The notes under the pieces were generated by a model that saw only the letters and a program-made list of their open reading frames with translations, ran no database searches and had not been told where the DNA came from. Below, in pieces: positions 1 to 4,962 of a stretch of 5,404 bases of DNA. The position numbers and the translations under genes were made by a program. Each line of letters opens with the position of its first letter. Position 1 is the stretch's first letter. This DNA comes from Clostridia bacterium (GTDB lineage: Bacteria > Bacillota > Clostridia > Oscillospirales > CAG-272), in the NCBI GenBank assembly GCA_017629395.1, contig JAGBXH010000279.1, positions 1 to 5,404 on the forward strand, read 5' to 3'.

Positions 1-522
1 CATGTCGGCAACAAGCGGAATATCGCCGGTGTCGGGCACCTCGGGGAACTTGGTGCCGAAGATGGTGTTGTTATAGCATACGTGCACGTAAGCCGCATCG
101 GGGCGGATGTCGTCCTTGGTGAATGCGGGAATATAGGAGAAGGTGTCTGCCTTGGAGGATGCGATGCACTTGGCGTCAAAGCCCATGCGCAGAGCCTCTT
201 TATAAGCCTTTTCGGAGAACTGACCGGAAACAACGTAGTCTGCCTTCTTGGTCGTTCCTATGAGATTGAGCGGAACGGATGCGAACTGCGTGGACGCGCC
301 GCCCTGCAAAAACAGAACCTTATAATTATCGGGGATCTGCATCAGCGCGCGCAGATCAGCCTCAGCCTTTGCAATGATCGCCATATAGTCAGCAGAGCGA
401 TGGCTCATTTCCATGACGGACATACCGCTCTCACCGTAAGAGAGCAGCTCTGCCTGTGCTTTTTCCAGCACGGGAAGGGGCAGCATGGAAGGGCCTGCGG
501 AAAAATTATAAACTCTGTTCAT
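1..522 (-). CDS. serC: Phosphoserine aminotransferase, N-terminal part (partial)
   Basis: SerC is a cytoplasmic PLP-dependent enzyme that converts 3-phosphohydroxypyruvate plus glutamate to O-phosphoserine and 2-oxoglutarate, the second step of serine synthesis. The first 174 residues are visible and the gene runs off the left edge in frame, so about half of the usual 360 residues is missing. The protein opens with MNRVYNFSAGPSMLP, the hallmark SerC start. It continues with GMSVMEMSHRS (about 33-43), LFLQGGASTQFA (70-81, the glycine-rich cofactor phosphate-binding region) and CYNNTIFGTKF (about 149-159), and reaches PLVADM at the edge. The PLP-binding lysine lies beyond the window. The start at 522 has a GGAGGT site (531-536) eight bases upstream and a consensus promoter behind that. 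It appears to be transcribed on its own with a leader of about 30 bases, with no room for an attenuator or T-box. The family assignment is very secure. Confidence 0.96.
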   Translation of the reverse strand, partial: MNRVYNFSAGPSMLPLPVLEKAQAELLSYGESGMSVMEMSHRSADYMAIIAKAEADLRALMQIPDNYKVLFLQGGASTQFASVPLNLIGTTKKADYVVSGQFSEKAYKEALRMGFDAKCIASSKADTFSYIPAFTKDDIRPDAAYVHVCYNNTIFGTKFPEVPDTGDIPLVADM

Positions 523-557
523 AGTGGTATACCTCCGGGTAATAACAAGATACTGTC

Positions 558-586
558 ATTGTAGCACCTTGTGAAACTTTTGTCAA
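558..586 (-). promoter_or_regulatory. Sigma-A-type promoter of serC
   Basis: Read on the minus strand, a perfect -35 TTGACA (581-586) is followed by a 17-base spacer and a -10 TACAAT (558-563). Transcription would begin near 551, leaving a leader of about 30 bases with the GGAGGT ribosome binding site. The stretch upstream (about 590-640) is very A/T-rich and could act as an UP element; that last point is inference. Confidence 0.85.
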
Positions 587-629
587 TAGGGAACAGTAAA
601 AAAATCAAGATTGTATGTAAGAAAATTGC

Positions 630-669
630 AAAAAAATAAAATCTCCCCAAAATATCGGGGAGATTTTTT
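630..669 (-). terminator. Rho-independent terminator after the ThyX-like gene
   Basis: An 8-bp stem, ATCTCCCC (641-648) with GGGGAGAT (657-664), closes an 8-base loop and can be extended by A-T pairs on both sides. On the minus strand it is followed by a T-tract interrupted by one A (630-640), 37 bases past the stop of the ThyX-like gene, so this is its natural terminator. A T-run on the plus strand (664-669) makes it potentially bidirectional, but no plus-strand gene precedes it. Confidence 0.88.
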
Positions 670-700
670 GAAAATATGCAAGAAATGCGCTTCCGCTCCG

Positions 701-1330
701 TCATTTTTCTTCCTTGACGCAGATCAGCTCCTGCGCGTAGGGCAGGGATAAGATCCAGTCGCACAGCACGTGCCACTCTGCAAGCTTGTGGTTGCGGCGT
801 GCGTAGTACATGTTGATCAGATTTTCGTAATTGAGTGTGACCGTGCGCATCTGATTATACGAGGAGGGCAGGGTCTGGATCATGTTGTGCCATGCCTGCT
901 TATCATTTTTGTCCGCAAGGAATTTCTGACGCTCGGATTCCAGGTACGCAATGACCGTGTCGAGGAGCGCAAGTCCGCCCTCGTCCATGCGGTCGCAGGA
1001 AAAGTCATCACGGGAAAATTCCTTGGCGTGGATCTTGTGCATGGTGGAGGTGGAATTGGCGGTGGTGCCCACCTTGTAGGTATCAAATTCCTTCCACCAG
1101 TAAAGAGGAGCGGTAATATCCACTGTCACAAAGATCTGGCGCAGGAATTTGCGGTGGTCGCTGCCTGCGTGTGCAAGTCTTTTGGCAAGGTCAAGGTCGT
1201 TGGGGCCGAGCACGTAGCTGCCATTTTCGTCATAGTAGCTGTCCATTCTGCTCCAGGAGTTCATGGGATTGCGCGCGCCGCGAATTGCGCCCTCAAGGTT
1301 CATTACCGCACTTCTTTGTGTTGTCAGCAT
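701..1330 (-). CDS. ThyX-superfamily-like protein lacking the RHR signature
   Basis: This 209-residue protein has the length and layout of flavin-dependent thymidylate synthases but is not a standard one. Residues 73-100 (ITAPLYWWKEFDTYKVGTTA, then NSTSTMHKI) align by eye with the ThyX block of the form PxxVxRQxxRHRxxSxNExSxR. In place of RHR there is TYK (84-86), and the closing Arg is Met97. The C-terminal block 154-186 (LPSSYNQ, then N167, L171, R178/R179, H181 and EW 185-186) follows the spacing of the ThyX LP...N.R.L..F..LR....AQWE region. The start at 1330 has AAAGGAG (1341-1347) ten bases upstream and a strong promoter. Met10 is an alternative start, since NLEGAIRGARNP looks like the conserved beginning. 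What is seen is a ThyX-like pattern with altered substrate-binding residues; what is inferred is a ThyX-fold relative that may not make dTMP. It could still be an unrelated uncharacterised family. It sits downstream of ribF, whose product makes FAD. Confidence 0.62.
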   Translation of the reverse strand: MLTTQRSAVMNLEGAIRGARNPMNSWSRMDSYYDENGSYVLGPNDLDLAKRLAHAGSDHRKFLRQIFVTVDITAPLYWWKEFDTYKVGTTANSTSTMHKIHAKEFSRDDFSCDRMDEGGLALLDTVIAYLESERQKFLADKNDKQAWHNMIQTLPSSYNQMRTVTLNYENLINMYYARRNHKLAEWHVLCDWILSLPYAQELICVKEEK

Positions 1331-1365
1331 ATATGTAAAGCTCCTTTCAAGTCGTCTTTTGAAGT

Positions 1366-1394
1366 ATTATAGCATGAAAATGGTTGTAAGTCAA
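1366..1394 (-). promoter_or_regulatory. Promoter of the ThyX-like gene, extended -10
   Basis: On the minus strand, -35 TTGACT (1389-1394) is followed by a 17-base spacer and a perfect -10 TATAAT (1366-1371) with an upstream TGC that forms an extended -10. The -35 lies only five bases past the stop codon of the carboxypeptidase gene, with no terminator between them. The ThyX-like gene can therefore be expressed from this promoter, by readthrough, or both. The predicted leader is about 30 bases. Confidence 0.88.
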
Positions 1395-1399
1395 GTGCA

Positions 1400-2722
1400 T
1401 CAGCGTCTGCGCGTATATTTTCCGCGCTTGGGACGCAGGGAGACACCCGAATATACGTACAGGAAGTAAGCACCAATCAGTATAGTGGCACACACGGCAC
1501 TTGCCGCAAAGGCGCGGCTTACGACGTAATCCGATAAGAGGGAAATGCCGTGCAGAATGGGATTGCGCCCGTGATCCTCCAAGATCACCGCAGTCGCGCT
1601 GCCAAGCGGAACGTCCCCATAATAGACCGTGATCACGCCTACCTCCTGCCCCGCCTTGACAGGGGCTTGCAGCGAGGTCTGACTTAAGTGACAGCGTACG
1701 GTCAGGTTCTCGTCCGAGGCGTCTCGCGGCAGATAGACTGTCAGGGCGTCCTTGGTGCAAACGTCGATCTCCAACCCAAAAAGACCGGTGTTTTCCACGG
1801 GAATTTTGATCGTTGCCTGTCCTGCCTCCAGTACTTGGCGCGTGGCAAAGGAATTGCACGCCCATTTGACAAGGTCGTTGGTGATCTTATAGGAATAAAT
1901 GAAATTTTCGTCCTCATCCGCACCCATGACCAAGCAAAGGTAGCGGTCGCCCTCGCGTTCTGCCAGCGTGACGGTGCACCAGCCGCCCTCGTCGGTGCTG
2001 CCTGCGTTCATGCCCTTGCAGCTTGCGTTGAAATAGCCGATGCCGTAGTAGGTGGAAACAAGACTGTTGCGGTTGTGCAGCGTGCGCTCGGGGGAGAGAT
2101 TGGTGGAGGGCATGAGGTATTTCACAGCGGAGGTCACCTGCATGAAAAGCTCGTTTTGGCTTGCTGCAAGTGCGAACCTTGCAGTTTCCGCTGCCGTAGT
2201 AACCATGGCGGCGTCGTGCAAGCCCGTGGGATTGGTGTATACGGTTTGTACAGCACCCAACGAAGCAGCCAGCGCGTTCATCTCTGCCACAAACGCCTCG
2301 GTGCTGCCGCAGAGTGCGTGTGCCAGGACGCAGATTGCATCGTTATAGCCGCCGCAAAAGCTTGCATACAGCATGTCCTTGACGGTGACTGCTTCACCCG
2401 CCTTCAGGTTCATCACTCTGCCGTCCGCACCCGCAAGCATTGCCTCGGTAATATAAATGCGCTCATCCAGCCGTTCGTCGGAGAGTCGGCAGGCAAGCAA
2501 GCCTGACATGATTTTGACAGTAGATGCGGGAAAGCACACAGTATCCACGTTTTTGGTCACCATTTCCGTGCCGCTTTCCAGATGATACACGTAAACCGAC
2601 GCGGCACGCGAGATATCGGGCGGGGGCACAAGCGCAATGACGTCCGACACCGCCGCTTGCGCGGGGAATGTGGCACACAGCACCAAAAGAGCGCAGAAAA
2701 AGAGGAGTATGGCTTTTTTCAT
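1400..2722 (-). CDS. Divergent serine-type D-Ala-D-Ala carboxypeptidase (peptidase S11), membrane-anchored
   Basis: The S11 (DacA/DacF, PBP5-like) family removes the terminal D-alanine from peptidoglycan stem peptides outside the membrane. This 440-residue protein has a signal peptide (1-23, MKKAILLFFCALLVLCATFP, cleaved near AQA). The S11 domain spans about 30-275 with the nucleophile motif FPASTVK (Ser67, Lys70). A PBP5-C-like beta domain follows (about 295-385), then one hydrophobic helix (about 403-425) and an Arg/Lys-rich tail ending TRRR. The second motif reads GYN (125-127, in CGGYNDAI) rather than SxN. The KTG motif is replaced by CKGMNAGSTDEGG (235-247), with Lys236 kept and about three extra residues. 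The ATG at 2722 is chosen over longer in-frame starts because AGAGGAG lies nine bases upstream and the signal peptide begins there. It is the third gene of the ireB-ribF unit, 28 bases after ribF. Fold assignment is firm; activity on D-Ala-D-Ala is less certain given the motif changes. Confidence 0.87.
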   Translation of the reverse strand: MKKAILLFFCALLVLCATFPAQAAVSDVIALVPPPDISRAASVYVYHLESGTEMVTKNVDTVCFPASTVKIMSGLLACRLSDERLDERIYITEAMLAGADGRVMNLKAGEAVTVKDMLYASFCGGYNDAICVLAHALCGSTEAFVAEMNALAASLGAVQTVYTNPTGLHDAAMVTTAAETARFALAASQNELFMQVTSAVKYLMPSTNLSPERTLHNRNSLVSTYYGIGYFNASCKGMNAGSTDEGGWCTVTLAEREGDRYLCLVMGADEDENFIYSYKITNDLVKWACNSFATRQVLEAGQATIKIPVENTGLFGLEIDVCTKDALTVYLPRDASDENLTVRCHLSQTSLQAPVKAGQEVGVITVYYGDVPLGSATAVILEDHGRNPILHGISLLSDYVVSRAFAASAVCATILIGAYFLYVYSGVSLRPKRGKYTRRR

Positions 2723-2731
2723 ATCAGTCAA

Positions 2732-2738
2732 CTCCTCT
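2732..2738 (-). promoter_or_regulatory. Ribosome binding site that fixes the carboxypeptidase start
   Basis: AGAGGAG on the minus strand lies nine bases upstream of the ATG at 2722, within the 28-base gap after the ribF stop. The reading frame stays open 84 codons further upstream into ribF sequence, but that extension is an out-of-frame shadow of ribF and lacks a signal peptide. This site therefore decides the true start. Confidence 0.85.
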
Positions 2739-2750
2739 CTTGTGATCATT

Positions 2751-3680
2751 CTACGTAAAATTTTCAAAATAGGCGCGTGCACGCTGCGCGTCGCTTGCGA
2801 TGGCAGCGCGGAGCGCGTCTGCGCTTTCAAATTTGCGCTCGGGGCGCAGATAGGTATAAAAGGCGGTGCAAAGCACCTTGCCGTACAGGTCACCCGTATA
2901 ATCAAATAAATGGGTCTCACAGTTGACGCGTGCCTGCTTGCCGTCCACCGTGGGGCGCAGACCGACGTTGGCAACGCCGTTGTAGGTCTTGCCGTCTACC
3001 GTGCAGCGCACGGCGTACACACCGTACGCAGGTATGACGCTGCGCGCGGGAAAATACTGGTTAGCGGTGGGGAAGCCCCAATGCGAGCCGAGATGCTTGC
3101 CGTGGTATACTTTGGCGCAAAGCGTCCAGGGTCTGCCCAGCATTTGCGCGGCACGCTCTGCGTTTCCGTTTCCAAGTGCGGCACGAATGGCACTTGACGA
3201 AATGCGCTGACCGTCCGGCAAAGCCTGCGGAGGCACGACCACGGTGCGCTCCTGCCCAAAATGCTGCAGCAGTGTCCCTGCATTGCCTGCGGCTTTTTTG
3301 CCAAAGCGGAAATCGTCACCGCATACCACGCCCACACAGCCCCGACTCTCCAGATAGCAGAGAAATTGCTCTGCACTCATCTCGCGCATGGTGGGGAAGG
3401 GGGCAACGATGGCAAGCTGTGCGCCCGCGTCAAAAAGCAGCGAAATGCGGCGGTGCGTGCTTGCCAGATGCGGCGGTGCGTTTTCAAATAAGTAATCCCC
3501 CGAGGGGCGCGTAAAGCAAAACGCACCCGGCACCGCGCCCAGCTTGTGAGCAAGATCGACAGCGGCATGCACCAGCATGGCGTGTGCCTTGTGTACACCG
3601 TCAAAGTTGCCAAGACACAGCACGCAGGGCACGGTGTCCGTCATGGGGCGAAACCGGTTGTCTATGCGAACGTCGCGCAT
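2751..3680 (-). CDS. ribF: Bifunctional riboflavin kinase / FMN adenylyltransferase
   Basis: RibF makes FMN from riboflavin and ATP, then FAD from FMN and ATP, in the cytoplasm. The N-terminal FAD synthetase domain (about 18-185) shows GNFDGVHKAH (24-33), GDDFRFGKKAAGN (121-133) and RISSSAIRAAL (159-169). The first motif is usually GxFDGVHxGH, so Ala32 replaces a common Gly. The C-terminal riboflavin kinase domain (about 186-309) shows GFPTAN (202-207), GVYAV (220-224), NVGLRPT (238-244) and ETHLFDYTGDLYGK (255-268), where Glu255 is the expected catalytic base. The 309-residue length is typical. The start at 3680 was chosen because it follows the ireB stop after a single base (TAA, G, ATG) and gives the usual 20 or so residues before the GNFDGVH motif. 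No good ribosome binding site precedes it, so translation is probably coupled to ireB. Starts at 3716 (overlapping ireB) or 3644 are possible alternatives. Confidence 0.95.
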   Translation of the reverse strand: MRDVRIDNRFRPMTDTVPCVLCLGNFDGVHKAHAMLVHAAVDLAHKLGAVPGAFCFTRPSGDYLFENAPPHLASTHRRISLLFDAGAQLAIVAPFPTMREMSAEQFLCYLESRGCVGVVCGDDFRFGKKAAGNAGTLLQHFGQERTVVVPPQALPDGQRISSSAIRAALGNGNAERAAQMLGRPWTLCAKVYHGKHLGSHWGFPTANQYFPARSVIPAYGVYAVRCTVDGKTYNGVANVGLRPTVDGKQARVNCETHLFDYTGDLYGKVLCTAFYTYLRPERKFESADALRAAIASDAQRARAYFENFT

Positions 3681-3681
3681 C

Positions 3682-3882
3682 TTATGCGTCCGGATATCTG
3701 TCAAGCAGCTCGGCAAGCAGATCCGCGCGGTCGACAGAGCAGATCAGCGCGCGTGCGCCGTCCACGTCGGAAATATAGGCAGGATCACCCGTCAGCAAAT
3801 AATCGCGCAGCTGACGCTGAGCATTATAGCCGTTTGCCTGCAGAGTGCCGTATACCTTGTTCAAAATCTGTTTTGCGTTCAT
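3682..3882 (-). CDS. ireB: IreB family (UPF0297/DUF965) regulatory protein, short form
   Basis: This 66-residue protein matches the IreB/YrzL core: NKVYGTLQANGYNAQRQLRD (8-27), YLLTGDPAYI (28-37), DGARALI (40-46), then an acidic LLAELLDRYPDA tail. The closest signature is GDPAYI...AR.LI. In Enterococcus faecalis, IreB is a small dimeric negative regulator of cephalosporin resistance and is phosphorylated by the PASTA kinase IreK on N-terminal threonines. Family members are usually about 85-90 residues; this one begins directly at the core and lacks that threonine-bearing tail. The start is supported by AAAAGGAG (3890-3897) seven bases upstream and by a promoter whose -10 lies at 3919-3924, which leaves no room for a longer protein. 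It is the first gene of the unit with ribF and the carboxypeptidase. In many Bacillota the gene instead lies between alaS and ruvX (established knowledge), so this context differs. Function here is inferred from the family. Confidence 0.9.
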   Translation of the reverse strand: MNAKQILNKVYGTLQANGYNAQRQLRDYLLTGDPAYISDVDGARALICSVDRADLLAELLDRYPDA

Positions 3883-3918
3883 ATCGGTTCTCCTTTTGAG
3901 AGTTTTATACTTAGGTTT

Positions 3919-3947
3919 ATTATAACGGATTTTCTGTAAAAATGCAA
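3919..3947 (-). promoter_or_regulatory. Promoter of the ireB-ribF-carboxypeptidase unit
   Basis: On the minus strand, a perfect -10 TATAAT (3919-3924) lies 17 bases downstream of a weak -35, TTGCAT (3942-3947). Transcription would start near 3912, giving a leader of about 30 bases before the ireB ATG. The weak -35 suggests moderate strength or help from an activator; that is inference. Confidence 0.75.
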
Positions 3948-3993
3948 GAGCTTTTGTGCGCATAATTGTGAAAAAACCGAAACATTTATGCCC

Positions 3994-4001
3994 TTGATCA
4001 A
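3994..4001. promoter_or_regulatory. Small palindrome in the divergent promoter region
   Basis: TTGATCAA is a perfect 8-base palindrome in the AT-rich 72 bases between the two divergent -35 elements. It lies 18 bases upstream of the lipoprotein -35 and could be part of an operator. At this length it could also occur by chance, so confidence is low. Confidence 0.2.
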
Positions 4002-4019
4002 AAGTGCGTCCAAAATGAA

Positions 4020-4048
4020 TTGACAATGCACTAAAACTGTGATACAAT
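4020..4048 (+). promoter_or_regulatory. Strong sigma-A-type promoter of the lipoprotein gene
   Basis: A perfect -35 TTGACA (4020-4025), a 17-base spacer and -10 TACAAT (4043-4048) are followed by a leader of about 40 bases and the AAGGAG ribosome binding site at 4081-4086, eight bases before the ATG. The near-consensus elements suggest substantial expression. Confidence 0.88.
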
Positions 4049-4094
4049 AAAAACACAGACCCTATTACAAACTACAGATTAAGGAGAGATCATC

Positions 4095-4907
4095 ATGAAA
4101 AAGTCGATTTTATGGATTGTGCTGATGCTTGTACTGACAATGAGTGTCGTTGCTTGCAATACGGGCGATGACACGGGCGAGCCCCCTGTATCGACCGATG
4201 CTGCCACCGAAGCTCCCACCGAGGCGGCAACCGAGCAGCCTACCGAGGCACCCACGACCGAAGAACCCACCACCGAAGCTCCTTCGGCAGCGCCCACGAC
4301 TGAGGCTGCAACGGAAGAGCCTACCGAAGCTCCCACCACCGAAGAGCCTACGACCGAAGCACCCGCTGCGCCCGTTGAGCCTACCGCGTACTATTCCGCA
4401 GAAGCGCTTGCTGCTCTGACCCCTGCCAATGCAACCTCTGCGCTGGTGGACGGCTACGCGCACTTCCTGACCGGTACTTCCGACACCATGACCAACCCCT
4501 CCATCACTCTGACGGCAGAGGGTGAGGGATACTCCGATATCATCGTCATCAAGTACCGCACCAACTGCGGCACTTACGGCTCTAACTTCTGGGGCACGCT
4601 GCTGCTCAACGGCACCGAGGAATTCAACGGCAACCGCAGAGACAGCGATAACTGGTTCTACTATGCAACCGACGGCTCCTGGAACGTGCTGATCATGGAT
4701 ATGAGAAAGAACAAGCAGGGCTCCTCCGGTATGCCCGATACCGACGTCACCGGCGGCGCTGCCATTACCTCTGTTGTGTACAATTTCTTTGATTACACGG
4801 GCAACGACGGCAAGCTTGCAACTGCGGACGGCGGCGAGGAGTACATCGATATTGCGTATATCGCGTTCTTCAACACCAAGGCAGACGCTGCAGCATCCTG
4901 CGAATAA
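4095..4907 (+). CDS. Secreted lipoprotein with Thr/Glu/Ala/Pro linker and C-terminal beta-rich domain
   Basis: This 270-residue protein of unknown function has a type II signal peptide: MKKS, a hydrophobic core, and lipobox VVAC with Cys21 as the lipidated residue. Residues about 22-97 are a low-complexity acidic linker of T, E, A and P, containing a 27-residue unit present twice. Residues about 98-265 form a globular, aromatic- and glycine-rich region predicted as mostly beta strand. It includes YSDIIVIKYRTN (146-157), NFWGTLLLNGTEEF (164-177), DNWFYYATDGSWNVLIMDMR (185-204) and a final YIDIAYIAFF (250-259). This resembles the accessory domains on clostridial surface glycosidases and binding proteins (inference from pattern, not a database match). 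The protein is probably anchored on the outer face of the membrane with the linker crossing the wall. It is monocistronic, with its own promoter and terminator. It could bind carbohydrate, but no catalytic motif is visible. It diverges from ireB and converges with a LamG-like gene. Confidence 0.9.
   Translation: MKKSILWIVLMLVLTMSVVACNTGDDTGEPPVSTDAATEAPTEAATEQPTEAPTTEEPTTEAPSAAPTTEAATEEPTEAPTTEEPTTEAPAAPVEPTAYYSAEALAALTPANATSALVDGYAHFLTGTSDTMTNPSITLTAEGEGYSDIIVIKYRTNCGTYGSNFWGTLLLNGTEEFNGNRRDSDNWFYYATDGSWNVLIMDMRKNKQGSSGMPDTDVTGGAAITSVVYNFFDYTGNDGKLATADGGEEYIDIAYIAFFNTKADAAASCE
4221..4382 (+). repeat. Two-copy 27-residue TEAP-type linker repeat in the lipoprotein
   Basis: Two 81-base units (4221-4301 and 4302-4382) encode residues 43-69 and 70-96. 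Both contain the identical 15-residue string PTEAPTTEEPTTEAP. Within that string 8 of 15 codons differ synonymously, so the copies are conserved in protein but have drifted in DNA. The repeat is part of the flexible extracellular linker. Confidence 0.85.
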
Positions 4908-4926
4908 TTGCATACTTTTGAATGTG

Positions 4927-4953
4927 AAAAACCACGGCGCTGCCGTGGTTTTT
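4927..4953. terminator. Bidirectional terminator between convergent genes
   Basis: ACCACGGC (4931-4938) pairs with GCCGTGGT (4942-4949) around a GCT loop, extended by AAAA (4927-4930) against TTTT (4950-4953). On the plus strand the T-run comes 19 bases or so after the lipoprotein stop. On the minus strand the A-run of the left arm reads as T's after the hairpin, just past the stop of the LamG-like gene at 4963. It can therefore serve both genes. Confidence 0.92.
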
Positions 4954-4962
4954 CTTTTGCAA

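Noticed and set aside
6..24. Possible lipobox in the carboxypeptidase signal peptide (protein residues 13-16, LVLC)
   Set aside because: Leu precedes the Cys where Gly, Ala or Ser is required, and a signal peptidase I site AQA follows; coordinates here refer to protein residues 6-24.
523..557. A T-box or attenuator ahead of serC
   Set aside because: The predicted leader is only about 30 bases, too short for any such element.
82..564. A 160-codon plus-strand frame over serC
   Set aside because: It is antisense to an unmistakable SerC sequence and runs through the serC promoter region.
770..1372. A 200-codon plus-strand frame across the ThyX-like gene
   Set aside because: The minus-strand reading has a promoter, ribosome site, terminator and recognisable motifs; the plus-strand frame has none and covers the minus-strand promoter.
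1688..2506. A 272-codon plus-strand frame within the carboxypeptidase gene
   Set aside because: It is the antisense shadow of a recognised S11 gene, rich in Cys, His and Val as expected for such a shadow, with no start signal.
2723..2974. A longer N-terminus for the carboxypeptidase
   Set aside because: It overlaps ribF in another frame, and would bury the signal peptide that starts at 2722 behind a good ribosome site.
3883..4056. A longer N-terminus for IreB starting at 4056
   Set aside because: The extension would begin upstream of the promoter -10, lacks a ribosome site and resembles no IreB N-terminus.
4079..4339. A minus-strand frame rich in VGASV repeats
   Set aside because: It is a mirror of the TEAP linker codons on the opposite strand, with no ribosome site or promoter.
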